Source: Mycobacterium xenopi
Lineage (GTDB): Bacteria > Actinomycetota > Actinomycetes > Mycobacteriales > Mycobacteriaceae
NCBI RefSeq assembly: GCF_009936235.1
Contig: NZ_AP022314.1
Span: 558,001-622,000, forward strand
DNA: 64,000 bases
Reading direction: 5' to 3'
In this document: positions 9,002-17,632 of the stretch, piece after piece
Layout: each line of letters begins with the position of its first letter
Position numbering within the stretch: position 1 is the first letter of the stretch
Made by a program: the position numbers and the translations under genes
Notes under the pieces: generated by a model
What the model was told of the DNA's origin: nothing
Database searches by the model: none
The model's input: only the letters and a program-made list of their open reading frames with translations

Positions 9002-9567
9002 TGGCTGCGGCACCGATCGACGCCCGCACGTTCCGCAACGTGCTCGGTCAGTTCTGCACCGGGATCACGATCATCACCACCATGCACGAGGACGCTCCGG
9101 TCGGGTTCGCGTGCCAATCGTTCGCGGCGCTGTCGCTGGAGCCGCCGCTGGTGTTGTTCTGCCCCACCAAGGTGTCGCGGACCTGGCAGGCCATCGAGGC
9201 CAGCGGGAAGTTCTGCGTCAACATCTTGCATGAGAAGCAACAGCACGTCTCGGCGCGCTTCGGCTCCAAAGAACCCGACAAGTTCGCTGGAATCGACTGG
9301 CATCTATCCGAATTGGGTTCACCCGTCATCGAGGGAACACTGGCGCACATCGACTGCACAGTGGCGTCGGTGCACGACGGCGGCGACCATTTCGTGGTGT
9401 TCGGTGCGGTGCACTCGCTGTCGGAAGTGCCGAGGGCCAAGCCGCGACCACTGCTGTTCTACCGCGGCGAGTACACCGGCATCGAGCCGGACAAGAACAC
9501 GCCCGCTCAGTGGCGCGACGACCTCGAGGCGTTTCTGACCACCACCACCCAGGACACCTGGCTTTAA
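9001..9567 (+). CDS. hsaB: Flavin reductase component HsaB
   Basis: A 188-residue flavin reductase of the HpaC-like split-barrel family. The N-terminal FRNVLGQFCTGITIITT and the segment CQSFAALSLEPPLVLFC are typical of NADH:FMN reductases that supply reduced flavin to two-component monooxygenases. The C-terminal half contains HDGGDHFVVFG. It would supply FMNH2 to HsaA. The ATG shares its A with the TAA of hsaC. It is the last gene of the operon; in M. tuberculosis the next gene is nat, but here nat is absent. Confidence 0.93.
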   Translation: MAAAPIDARTFRNVLGQFCTGITIITTMHEDAPVGFACQSFAALSLEPPLVLFCPTKVSRTWQAIEASGKFCVNILHEKQQHVSARFGSKEPDKFAGIDWHLSELGSPVIEGTLAHIDCTVASVHDGGDHFVVFGAVHSLSEVPRAKPRPLLFYRGEYTGIEPDKNTPAQWRDDLEAFLTTTTQDTWL

Positions 9568-9715
9568 CGGGCGAGCAGACGCTGAAGCGCCCACGTCGTC
9601 GGCGTGTGGGGGGCTTTGGCCCCGGCTCGCCTGATGGGTGCGTTGCCGCCGATGTCACGCATCGGCGTGCTACCCCGTCTAGCTTGTGAGGACACGACGG
9701 CAGGAAGGCACAACC

Positions 9716-10522
9716 ATGAGACCCTTGAGCAAGGTGGCCCGTATATACCTGGTCACGTTGACGGCTTTGGTCGGTCTGGCCAACGTTGCGATTGGAATCT
9801 GGTGTCTGGCCGACCCCGGGTCGTTCGCCCGGTTCGTGGGATTCGAAGCGCACGAGCATTTTCTGCATGACCTCGGCGCGTTCCAGCTCGGGTTGGGCGT
9901 CACGCTGCTACTCGCCCTGATCTGGTCCGACGCATTGGCCACCGCGCTGGCCGGATTCATCGTGGCCAACGGCGTCCACACCGTGAACCACGTGGTGGAC
10001 CTCAATCTCGGCGGTTCGCCCGCCCAAGCATGGGTGCTCGGCGTGGTGTCGGTGGCACTGGTCGCAGCGTTCGTGCTTCGGCTACGTCAACTCGGCTATG
10101 TACTCGGGTCCGTCGGCACCGCAACCGATCCCAGACTGGCCGCCTTCGTGCGGCAGAAAACGGTGCGGCTCACCACGTTTCGAAAGGATGGCACCCCCGG
10201 CAGCAGCCCGGTGAGCATCGCGGTAGACGGCGACCGCGCATACTTTCGCAGTTTTGAGCGGGCGGTCAAAGTACGCCGGATACGGCGCGACCCGAAAGTC
10301 GAATTCGGGCCGGCGACAGCATCGGGTAAGCCGACCGGGCCGCCCCAACCCGGCCGCGTGCGGCTCCTGGAAGGCGCCGAATATCAGGCAGCGGCCCGTC
10401 TGCTGCGGCGTAAATACCCGTTGCTGCATGGGGTGCTAGTGCCGTTGGCGCATCGGCTGATGCGACGCAAATACGGCCGCACGGTGCACGCCGAATTGAC
10501 TCCGTCGGCTGCACCCAGTTAG
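9716..10522 (+). CDS. Membrane domain fused to a Rv2061c-like F420/PPOX-type split-barrel domain
   Basis: A 268-residue protein in two parts. Residues 1-125 hold four hydrophobic segments separated by short loops, including GFIVANGVHTVNHVVDL, resembling DUF4345-like small membrane domains. Residues 140-265 look like the Rv2061c family of PPOX/F420-dependent reductases: KTVRLTTFRKDGTP, GDRAYFRSFERAVK, then ASGKPTGPP and HRLMRRKYG. The ATG at 9716 has an AGGAAGG site eight bases upstream and is preferred to the earlier in-frame start at 9686. Its stop overlaps the stop of the convergent aminotransferase. It takes the place of nat next to hsaB. The function is unknown; a membrane-anchored F420 or flavin reductase is an inference. 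Confidence 0.7.
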   Translation: MRPLSKVARIYLVTLTALVGLANVAIGIWCLADPGSFARFVGFEAHEHFLHDLGAFQLGLGVTLLLALIWSDALATALAGFIVANGVHTVNHVVDLNLGGSPAQAWVLGVVSVALVAAFVLRLRQLGYVLGSVGTATDPRLAAFVRQKTVRLTTFRKDGTPGSSPVSIAVDGDRAYFRSFERAVKVRRIRRDPKVEFGPATASGKPTGPPQPGRVRLLEGAEYQAAARLLRRKYPLLHGVLVPLAHRLMRRKYGRTVHAELTPSAAPS

Positions 10523-11679
10523 CCCAGCCACCGCTCGATGCGGTGCAGCGCCTCTTCGATATCGGCGGTCGGTCCGGCGAATGACACGCGGACGAACGAC
10601 CCGCCGCGCGCAGTGTCGAAGTCGATGCCCGGTGCGATCGCGACTCCGGTGTCGGCCAACAACTTCTCGCAAAACCGAAGCGAGTCCGAGGTGTAGTCCG
10701 AGACATCGGCGTAGACGTAGAACGCACCGTCGGTGGGAGCAAGCCGGTCGATCCCGATTTGCCGCAGGCCGTCCAACAGCAGCCGACGGTTGATCGCGTA
10801 CTGACGTAGGTGTGCGTCAGCCTCGGCGACCGCCTCCGGGGTGAACGCCGCGACCGCGGCGTACTGCGACAGCACGGGTGGGCAGATCGTGAAGTTGCCG
10901 GTCAAACAGTCCACCGCGCGGCGCAGCTCCGGTGGCACCAGCAGCCAGCCCAGCCGCCACCCGGTCATCGCGAAGTACTTCGAAAAACTGTTGACCACCA
11001 CAGCGTTTCGTGAGGTCTCCCAAGCGCAGCTGGTTGGCGGAGCTCCCTCGTACACAAGGCCGTGGTACACCTCGTCGCTGATGAGTCGGACGCCGGATTT
11101 CTCGCACCAGGATGCGATCGCCGCCAGCTCCGCGGGTGCGATGACGGTCCCGGTCGGGTTGGCCGGACTTGCGACGACGACACCGCGTGGTGGGGGGTCG
11201 AGCGCGGCCAGCAGTTGTGCGGTCGGCTGAAACCGGGTGTCCGGACCGCATGGCACGTCCACCACCTCACACCCCAGCGCGGACAAGATGTTTCGGTAGC
11301 ACGGGTAGCCCGGGCTGGTGACGACGACCCGGTCGCCAACGTCGAAACACGCCAGGAACGCGAGCAAAAAGCCGCCCGACGAGCCGGTGGTGATGACGAC
11401 GTCGTCGGGCTCGACGCTGATCCCATGCCGCGGCGTATATGCCTGCGCAATGGCCGCCCGGAGTTCTGGAATGCCAAGGGCCACCGTGTAACCCAGCGGG
11501 CTGCTGTCCAGCGCCGCCTTGGCCGCGGCACGCACCGGGGCCGGCGCTCCCGCGCTTGGCTGGCCCGCCGAAAGGTTCACCAGGTCGCCGTGGGTGCGTT
11601 GACGCTCGGCGGCCGCCAGCCACACGTCCATCACATAGAACGGCGGGATGCCGGCGCGCAGCGCGACAGAAGCGTTCAC
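10519..11679 (-). CDS. aspC: PLP-dependent aminotransferase, Rv3565-like
   Basis: A 386-residue class I/II aminotransferase. Visible features are the cofactor-binding TTGSSGGFLLAF near residue 95, the NPTG segment near 165 and the Schiff-base lysine in NSFSKYFAMTGWRLG near 235. Position and length match Rv3565 (AspC) in the KstR2 regulon block of M. tuberculosis. The ATG overlaps the stop of fadE33 by four bases, so it is the last gene of the fadD3-fadE31-fadE32-fadE33 operon. The name follows the M. tuberculosis label; a true aspartate substrate is not established, and its role in steroid catabolism is not known. Confidence 0.85.
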   Translation of the reverse strand: MNASVALRAGIPPFYVMDVWLAAAERQRTHGDLVNLSAGQPSAGAPAPVRAAAKAALDSSPLGYTVALGIPELRAAIAQAYTPRHGISVEPDDVVITTGSSGGFLLAFLACFDVGDRVVVTSPGYPCYRNILSALGCEVVDVPCGPDTRFQPTAQLLAALDPPPRGVVVASPANPTGTVIAPAELAAIASWCEKSGVRLISDEVYHGLVYEGAPPTSCAWETSRNAVVVNSFSKYFAMTGWRLGWLLVPPELRRAVDCLTGNFTICPPVLSQYAAVAAFTPEAVAEADAHLRQYAINRRLLLDGLRQIGIDRLAPTDGAFYVYADVSDYTSDSLRFCEKLLADTGVAIAPGIDFDTARGGSFVRVSFAGPTADIEEALHRIERWLG

Positions 11680-12635
11680 GTCGTGCTATTCAACACTTCC
11701 GGCTCGAGTCGGCGCAGGTGTTCGCGCGGCGGGCCGAGCAGCTGGGCAGTGGAGTGCGCACGTTTGAAGTACAGGTGCATGTCGTGTTCCCAGGTGATCG
11801 CAATCCCGCCGTGCAGCTGGATACCCTCGGCGGCCACCCTGCTGAACGTCTCGCTCGCGGCAACCCGGGCCAGGGCCGCCGATGTCGGCGACGGGGCGGC
11901 CACCGCGTCGTCGACCAGCGCCTGGGCGGCCTGGACCGCGACATACAGGTCGGCCATCCGGTGTTTGAGCGCCTGGAAGCTGCCGATCGGGCGGCCGAAC
12001 TGCACCCGTTGCTTGGTGTAGTTGACGGTTAGCTCCAGGCAGCGGGCCGCCGCGCCGACCTGCTCGACCGCCACCAGGATCGCCGCGGTGTCGGCGATAC
12101 CGGGGTCGACGCCCATCGGGACGGTGCGTTGCGGTCTGACCCGGGCGAGTCGGCGGGTGGGATCCATGGTGGTGACGGGCTCGGCGACGAACTCGGTCCA
12201 TCGGATGAGCTGGTCGCCGGTGGCTTCGACGACGATGTCGGCGCGGTCGCCGTTGACCACATAGTCGGGGTCGAACACCACCGCGCCGATCGCCGTGCCC
12301 TGCGCGAGCCGCCCGAGCGCCTCGGCGTCCGGCTCGTCGGCGGCCAGCAGCGCCAACTCGGCCAGCGTGGTGCCCAGCAGCGGGGTGGGCACCAAGCCTT
12401 TGCCGAGCTCCGCGATGACGGCCGCGGCGTCGGCGAGGGTGCCGCCGGCGCCGCCGAGCTCCTCGGGCACCAGCAGGGCTGCCGCGCCGACCTGTTCGCA
12501 CAGCAGCTGCCACAGCGCTTCGTCGTAACCGCGCTCGGACTCCATCGCTTCGCGCACCGCGGCGGGCGGAGCATGCTTGGCCACCAGCGCCGACACCGTT
12601 TCACGCAGCAGTTCGCGTTCGTCGCTGGCTGTCAT
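11676..12635 (-). CDS. fadE33: Acyl-CoA dehydrogenase FadE33
   Basis: A 319-residue ACAD-like subunit with VPEELGGAGGTLAD near residue 57, the FGRPIGSFQALKH helix near 215 and GGIAITWEHDMHLYFKRA near 275. It is shorter than typical ACADs, as for the alpha/beta heterotetrameric FadE pairs of mycobacterial steroid degradation. The FadE31/32/33 set is assigned to degradation of the HIP (ring C/D) part under KstR2. The start ATG overlaps the fadE32 stop (ATGA). The frame is open much further upstream, but that is fadE32 shadow. Confidence 0.9.
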   Translation of the reverse strand: MTASDERELLRETVSALVAKHAPPAAVREAMESERGYDEALWQLLCEQVGAAALLVPEELGGAGGTLADAAAVIAELGKGLVPTPLLGTTLAELALLAADEPDAEALGRLAQGTAIGAVVFDPDYVVNGDRADIVVEATGDQLIRWTEFVAEPVTTMDPTRRLARVRPQRTVPMGVDPGIADTAAILVAVEQVGAAARCLELTVNYTKQRVQFGRPIGSFQALKHRMADLYVAVQAAQALVDDAVAAPSPTSAALARVAASETFSRVAAEGIQLHGGIAITWEHDMHLYFKRAHSTAQLLGPPREHLRRLEPEVLNSTT

Positions 12636-13585
12636 AGCGCCTCCAGTACCCGCCGGCGGTGCACGGCCGCATCGCCCCAGGCCGGCCGCAGCGCCTGTAC
12701 CCGCAGCAGCCACAGCGACAGATCGTGTTCGGCGGTGAAGCCGATCGCGCCATGGGTCTGCAGCGCCGACCGCGCGGCCGCCAGTGCGGCGTCGGAGGCG
12801 GCCACCTTGGCGGCGCTCACGTCGCGGTGCGCGTCCGCCGAATCGCCGGCCAGCGACAGCGCCGCGCCGTAGACCAGTGGGCGGGCCAGCTCGACGGCGA
12901 TATGCACGTCGGCCAGCTTGTGTTTGATCGCTTGATACGAGCCGATCGCCCGGCCGAACTGGCTGCGCTGCTTGGCGTAGTCGACGGCCGCGTCCAGCAG
13001 CGCCTGGCCGGCGCCGACCAATTGAGCGGCTGTCGCCAGCACGCCGAACTCGTAGGCCCGGGCAACGTCGGCCCGCCATGTGGTACCGGTGGCGGTGACG
13101 TCGAACAGGCGCCGGCTCGGATCGATGCAATCGTGCCGGTCGCCGACGTTAGCCTCGCTGACCCGGCCCTGGTGGGCCAAGAGCACCAGGCCCGCCGCAT
13201 CGGCGTCCACCGCACGCGGGATTTGCGGCGGCACTGCGGCCGTTGCGATCAGCTCACCGGTTGCCAGCGACGCACACCGCTCGTCGTCGGCAAGCAGGAT
13301 TGGTGCTACCGCAACAGATTCCGTAACCGGCCCTGGCACACACCAGCGTCCGAGCCGCTCCAACGCCACGACGAGGTCGACCGGGTGCGCCTCGATGCCG
13401 TCGAACCGCTGGGGCACCATGAGGGCGGTGACACCCAGGTCGGCCAACCGGGCCCATACCTTGCGTCCCGGTCCCAGATCGCCGGCTGCCCAGGCGCGTA
13501 CCGCGCCCGCGACGTCGGCTGCCGCTAACGCGGCGTCGATGCTGGCCGCGAAGTCGCGTTGCTGCGGGTCGAGGTCGAATCTCAT
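12632..13585 (-). CDS. fadE32: Acyl-CoA dehydrogenase FadE32
   Basis: A 317-residue ACAD-like subunit. It has the substrate-loop helix FGRAIGSYQAIKHKLAD near residue 225 and the C-terminal HGAIGFTAEHDLSLWLLR. Like FadE33 it is short and lacks some standard active-site parts, consistent with heteromeric FadE complexes. Four-base ATGA overlaps occur on both sides, with fadE31 upstream and fadE33 downstream. Gene order and lengths match Rv3563 in M. tuberculosis. I place the start at MRFDLDPQQRDF; the longer open frame reading into fadE31 is spurious. Confidence 0.9.
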   Translation of the reverse strand: MRFDLDPQQRDFAASIDAALAAADVAGAVRAWAAGDLGPGRKVWARLADLGVTALMVPQRFDGIEAHPVDLVVALERLGRWCVPGPVTESVAVAPILLADDERCASLATGELIATAAVPPQIPRAVDADAAGLVLLAHQGRVSEANVGDRHDCIDPSRRLFDVTATGTTWRADVARAYEFGVLATAAQLVGAGQALLDAAVDYAKQRSQFGRAIGSYQAIKHKLADVHIAVELARPLVYGAALSLAGDSADAHRDVSAAKVAASDAALAAARSALQTHGAIGFTAEHDLSLWLLRVQALRPAWGDAAVHRRRVLEAL

Positions 13586-14715
13586 CGCGACTTCTCCCGC
13601 GGCAAACCCAGCAGCCGCTCGGCAATAATGTTGCGCTGAATCTCGTTGGTGCCAGCGTAAATCGGGCCACCAAGCGCAAACAGCAAGCCGTCGCTCCACC
13701 GATCCACCAGCTCAGCGTCCGCACCGCGGATCTCCAGCGCGGTCTGATGCAGTGCGACGTCGAGCTCCGACCAGAACACCTTGGTCACCGACGACTCGGC
13801 ACCTAGCTCGCCGCCTTCGGACAGCCGGGTCACTGTGCCGAATGTATGCAGCCGGTAGGCTTGCGCCTTGATCCACGCGTCAGCAACCTCGTCGCCGAAA
13901 TCGTTGCTACCGCAGGATTTCCACAGCCGAACCAGCCGCTCAGCAGCGGCCAGGAAACGTGCCGGGCTGCGCAGCGACATCCCGCGTTCGTTGCTCGACG
14001 TGCTCATCGCGGCTCGCCAGCCGTCGTTCACCTCGCCGATCACGTCGCGGTCGGGCACGAACACGTCGTCGAGGAAGATTTCGCCAAAACCCGTGTCGCC
14101 ATTAAGTTGCTTGATGGGGCGAACAGTGACGCCGTCCGCCCGCAGGTCGAACATGAAGTAGGTCAGCCCGCGGTGGCGCTCGGCGGTGGGATCGGAGCGG
14201 AACAACCCGAAAGCCTTGTCGCCGAACGGTGCCCGCGAGCTCCAGATCTTCTGTCCGTTGAGCAGCCAACCGCCCTCGGTCCTGGTCGCGGTCGACCGAA
14301 GCGACGCCAGATCGCTGCCGGCTTCGGGTTCCGACCAGGCTTGCGCCCAGATCTCCTCACCGCTGGCCATTTTCGGCAACACGCGATCCAGTTGTTCTTG
14401 GGTGCCGTGCGCAAACAACGTCGGCGCCAGCATCGACGTACCGTTCGCACTGGCCCGGCCCGGTGCGCCGGCGCGGAAGTACTCTTCCTCGAAGACCACC
14501 CACTGCAACAGTGAGGCGTCACGCCCGCCGTACTTACGCGGCCAGGTGATCACCGACAGGCCAGCATCGAAAAGTACCCTGTCCCAACGCCGGTGTTGCT
14601 CAAACCCTTCGGCGGTATCGTAGGACTTGGTGGGAAACGCTGCCCGGTTGGCGGCGAGGAACTCGCGAACCTCACGCTGGAATGCCAGCGTTTCCTCGTC
14701 GAAGTCAAGGTCCAT
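13582..14715 (-). CDS. fadE31: Acyl-CoA dehydrogenase FadE31
   Basis: A 377-residue acyl-CoA dehydrogenase, the same length as M. tuberculosis FadE31. Signature segments are the FAD-contacting WSEPEAGSDLASL near residue 125, NGQKIWSSRAPFG near 150 and the C-terminal GGPIYAGTNEIQRNIIAERLLGLPR. It begins immediately after the fadD3 stop (adjacent, no gap) and overlaps fadE32 by four bases. It is inferred to dehydrogenate CoA thioesters formed after FadD3 activates HIP. Confidence 0.92.
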   Translation of the reverse strand: MDLDFDEETLAFQREVREFLAANRAAFPTKSYDTAEGFEQHRRWDRVLFDAGLSVITWPRKYGGRDASLLQWVVFEEEYFRAGAPGRASANGTSMLAPTLFAHGTQEQLDRVLPKMASGEEIWAQAWSEPEAGSDLASLRSTATRTEGGWLLNGQKIWSSRAPFGDKAFGLFRSDPTAERHRGLTYFMFDLRADGVTVRPIKQLNGDTGFGEIFLDDVFVPDRDVIGEVNDGWRAAMSTSSNERGMSLRSPARFLAAAERLVRLWKSCGSNDFGDEVADAWIKAQAYRLHTFGTVTRLSEGGELGAESSVTKVFWSELDVALHQTALEIRGADAELVDRWSDGLLFALGGPIYAGTNEIQRNIIAERLLGLPREKSR

Positions 14716-16236
14716 CTATACCAGCTCTCGCAGTAGGGGTTTGACCACCTTGCCGCCAGCGTTGCGAGGCAGCTCATCGACAAAGCGCACCGAGCGGGGC
14801 GTTTTGAAATTGGCTAGATGCTCACGGGTGTAGGCGATGACGGCCTGCTCGTCTAGGCCGCTGTCCGGCCGGACTACGACAAACGCTCGGCCCACCTCGC
14901 CGAGACGCTCGTCAGGCACGCCGACCACGGCGGCGTCGACGACACCGTCGAGTCGAACGAGCACCTGCTCCACCTCGGCGGGGTATACGTTGAAGCCGCC
15001 GCAGATGTACATGTCTTTGAGCCGGTCGGTGATTTGCAAATTCCCTGCGGCATCGAGCTTTCCGACGTCACCGGTGTGCAGCCAGCCGTCGGCGTCGATG
15101 GTAGCGGCTGTGGCCTCCGGATCGTCGAGGTAGCCGAGCATGACATTGGGCCCGCGCAACAGCACCTCGTCACGGTCCCCGATACGTAGCTCGAAGTCTG
15201 CGATCGGGCGTCCGCAAGTGGTGGCGACCGTGACCGGGTCGTCGTCGGGACGGCACATAGTGGCAAACCCGCCGGATTCGGTCAGGCCGTAGGCGGTCAG
15301 CACGATGTCGATGTCGAGTTCAGTTTGCATCCGCTCGATCAACACCACCGGCACGGTTGCCGCGCCGGTCACCGCGAACCGCAGTGAGCTTAAGGCGTAT
15401 TCACCGCGGGCCGGATGGTCCAGCAGCGTCTGGTAGATCGTCGGCGGCCCCGGCAGCACCGTGATCCGGTGCTCGGCCACCGCGCGCATCGCCCGCTCCG
15501 GGTCGAACGTCAACTGAGGAAACAATGTGGCGCCGGTCTGCAGGCACGCCAAAATGCCTGCCTTGTAACCGAAGTTGTGGAAGAACGGGTTGATGCACAG
15601 GTAGCGGTCGTCGCTGGTGAGCTTGCCGCAGGCCGCCCACGCCGCCGAACCGGCCAACGACTGCCGGTGGGCACATAGCACGCCTTTGCTGCGGCCGGTG
15701 GTGCCGGAGGTGAACAAGATGTCGGAAACGTCGCCGGGGCGCACCGCGGCGGCGCGGGAGTCGGCGGCCGCGAGGTCCACGCCGGCAGCGACGAACTCGT
15801 CCCACGTTCCGTCGTCTGCGTCCACTGGCACTCGCACGATGTGGCGCAGCTCGGGCAATGTGTCTCGACGCAGGTCGCTGGCCTTGTCGGCGCCTAAAAA
15901 CTCGCCCATCGCGATCAGCAGCCGAGCCCCGGTGCGCGCCAGGATGTCGGCGGCTTCGGCCACGGTATAGCGGGTGTTGAGCGGCACCATCGCGGCACCG
16001 CAGTAATGAGTCGCCAGGCACGCCACGACCCAGTGCCAGGTGTTCGGCGCCCAGATCGCCACCCGCTCGCCCGGTGCCACGCCGAGCGTGATCATCGCGG
16101 CCGCGGCCCGGCGCACTTCCTCGCGCAGCTGCCCGAAGGTGAGTGTGCGATCGGGCGTGACCAACGCCGGATGGTCAGGCAGTTCGCGCGCAATTCGATC
16201 CAGCACCGCAGGAATCGTCTGCGGATCGCTCGACAT
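14716..16236 (-). CDS. fadD3: HIP-CoA ligase FadD3
   Basis: A 506-residue ANL-superfamily acyl-CoA synthetase. It has the phosphate loop LFTSGTTGRSKG near residue 165, the hinge region with YICGGFNVYPAEVE near 410 and the catalytic lysine in RNAGGKVVKPLL near the end. FadD3 activates the steroid ring C/D metabolite HIP with ATP and CoA, the entry step of KstR2-controlled degradation. I choose the ATG at 16236, preceded by AAGGAG; an open frame continues through the tandem repeat to 16302 but has no support. The KstR2 operator is about 220 bp upstream, beyond the 58-bp repeat. Confidence 0.92.
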   Translation of the reverse strand: MSSDPQTIPAVLDRIARELPDHPALVTPDRTLTFGQLREEVRRAAAAMITLGVAPGERVAIWAPNTWHWVVACLATHYCGAAMVPLNTRYTVAEAADILARTGARLLIAMGEFLGADKASDLRRDTLPELRHIVRVPVDADDGTWDEFVAAGVDLAAADSRAAAVRPGDVSDILFTSGTTGRSKGVLCAHRQSLAGSAAWAACGKLTSDDRYLCINPFFHNFGYKAGILACLQTGATLFPQLTFDPERAMRAVAEHRITVLPGPPTIYQTLLDHPARGEYALSSLRFAVTGAATVPVVLIERMQTELDIDIVLTAYGLTESGGFATMCRPDDDPVTVATTCGRPIADFELRIGDRDEVLLRGPNVMLGYLDDPEATAATIDADGWLHTGDVGKLDAAGNLQITDRLKDMYICGGFNVYPAEVEQVLVRLDGVVDAAVVGVPDERLGEVGRAFVVVRPDSGLDEQAVIAYTREHLANFKTPRSVRFVDELPRNAGGKVVKPLLRELV

Positions 16237-16258
16237 CACGGCTCCTTGGCCACCACGC

Positions 16259-16449
16259 TGCATCGTCACCGGGCTGGGTTGTCGCGCCCGGTTCCTCCTC
16301 ATCGCGCTGCGCGCTCTGCATCGTCACCGGGCTGGGTTGTCGCGCCCGGTTCCTCCTCATCGCGCTGCGCGCTCTGCATCGTCACCGGGCTGGGTTGTCG
16401 CGCCCGGTTCCTCCTCATCGCGCTGCGCGCTCTGCATCGTCACCGGGCT
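16259..16449. repeat. 58-bp tandem repeat, three copies plus a partial fourth
   Basis: The unit begins TGCATCGTCACCGGGCTGGG and recurs at 16259, 16317, 16375 and 16433 with an exact 58-bp period; the last copy stops after 17 bases. The three full copies look identical. It is a MIRU/VNTR-type minisatellite lying between the fadD3 start and the KstR2 operator. A unit length not divisible by three and its intergenic place argue against coding function. Confidence 0.95.
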
Positions 16450-16453
16450 ACAA

Positions 16454-16467
16454 AGCAAGTGCTTGGT
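16454..16467. promoter_or_regulatory. KstR2 operator between fadD3 and fadE30
   Basis: AGCAAGTGCTTGGT matches the KstR2 consensus AnCAAGnnCTTGnT exactly. It ends 16 bp before the fadE30 ATG, and the same divergent intergenic region carries a KstR2 site in M. tuberculosis. Confidence 0.9.
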
Positions 16468-16483
16468 AGGTTAGCCTACAGGG

Positions 16484-17632
16484 ATGCAGGACGTCGAGGA
16501 GTTCCGGGCCGAGGTCCGCGAGTGGCTCGCCGAGAACCTGGTTGGCGAATTCGCCAAGCTCAAGGGGCTCGGCGGCCCCGGCCGCGAACACGAGGCGTTC
16601 GAGGAGCGGCGTGCCTGGAACCAGCACCTGGCCAAGGCGGGGCTGACCTGCCTGGGCTGGCCGGTCGAGCACGGCGGCCGTGGCTTGTCGGTCGCACACC
16701 GGGTCGCCTTCTACGAGGAGTACGCGATTGCCAACGCGCCCGCGAAGGTCAACCATTTCGGCGAGGAACTGCTCGGGCCGACGCTGATCGCTTACGGCAC
16801 ACCCGAACAGCAGCAGCGGTTTTTGCCGAAGATCCTCGACGTCACCGAACTGTGGTGTCAGGGCTACTCGGAACCCGGCGCCGGCAGTGACCTGGCCAAC
16901 GTGTCCACCACCGCGGTGCTCGACGGCGACCACTGGGTGATCAACGGGCAGAAGGTGTGGACGTCGCTGGCGCACTGGGCGCAGTGGTGTTTCGTGCTGG
17001 CGCGCACCGAAAAGGGTTCGAAGCGCCATGCCGGGCTCTCGTATCTGCTAGTTCCGCTCGACCAGCCGGGGGTGAAAATCCACCCGATCGTCCAGCTGAC
17101 CGCCGACTCGGAGTTCAACGAGGTGTTCTTCGACGACGCCCGCACCGACGCCGACCTGGTGGTCGGCGCACCCGGCGACGGCTGGCGGATCGCGATGGCA
17201 ACGCTGACTTTCGAACGCGGCGTCTCGACTGTCGGCCAACAGATCGTCTACGCGCGCGAGCTGAACGGCGTCGTCGAACTCGCCAAACGCACGGGCGCTG
17301 CTGACGATCCGTTGATCCGGGAACGCCTGACCCGCTCCTGGGCGGGCCTGCGAGCGATGCGCTCCTATGCCTTGGCCACCATGGACGTCGAGCAGCCCGG
17401 GCAAGACAACGTCTCAAAGCTGTTGTGGGCCAATTGGCATCGCGAACTAGGTGAGATCGCAATGGACGTGCGGGGCAAGTCGGGCATGGTATTGGAAGGC
17501 GGCGATCTCGACGAGTGGCAGCGGCTCTACTTGTTCACTCGCGCCGATACCATTTACGGCGGTTCAAACGAAATCCAGCGCAACATCATTGCCGAGCGGG
17601 TGCTCGGCCTGCCCCGAGAGGTCAAGGGATGA
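16484..17632 (+). CDS. fadE30: Acyl-CoA dehydrogenase FadE30
   Basis: A 382-residue acyl-CoA dehydrogenase with GYSEPGAGSDLANV near residue 127, NGQKVWTSLAHWAQW near 150 and the C-terminal YGGSNEIQRNIIAERVLGLPRE. It matches Rv3560c in length and place. It is inferred to introduce a double bond into 5-OH-HIP-CoA-type intermediates in the KstR2 pathway. The gene leads the fadE30-ipdF-kstR2-fadA6 unit, and its stop overlaps the next start by four bases. The operator lies close enough to the ATG for strong repression. Confidence 0.92.
   Translation: MQDVEEFRAEVREWLAENLVGEFAKLKGLGGPGREHEAFEERRAWNQHLAKAGLTCLGWPVEHGGRGLSVAHRVAFYEEYAIANAPAKVNHFGEELLGPTLIAYGTPEQQQRFLPKILDVTELWCQGYSEPGAGSDLANVSTTAVLDGDHWVINGQKVWTSLAHWAQWCFVLARTEKGSKRHAGLSYLLVPLDQPGVKIHPIVQLTADSEFNEVFFDDARTDADLVVGAPGDGWRIAMATLTFERGVSTVGQQIVYARELNGVVELAKRTGAADDPLIRERLTRSWAGLRAMRSYALATMDVEQPGQDNVSKLLWANWHRELGEIAMDVRGKSGMVLEGGDLDEWQRLYLFTRADTIYGGSNEIQRNIIAERVLGLPREVKG

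Noticed and set aside
16237..16302. Longer FadD3 start reading through the 58-bp repeat
   Set aside because: The repeat unit is not a multiple of three, and an AAGGAG site directly precedes the ATG at 16236.
16259..16449. CRISPR array
   Set aside because: The 58-bp units are contiguous identical copies without variable spacers; a tandem repeat explains them.
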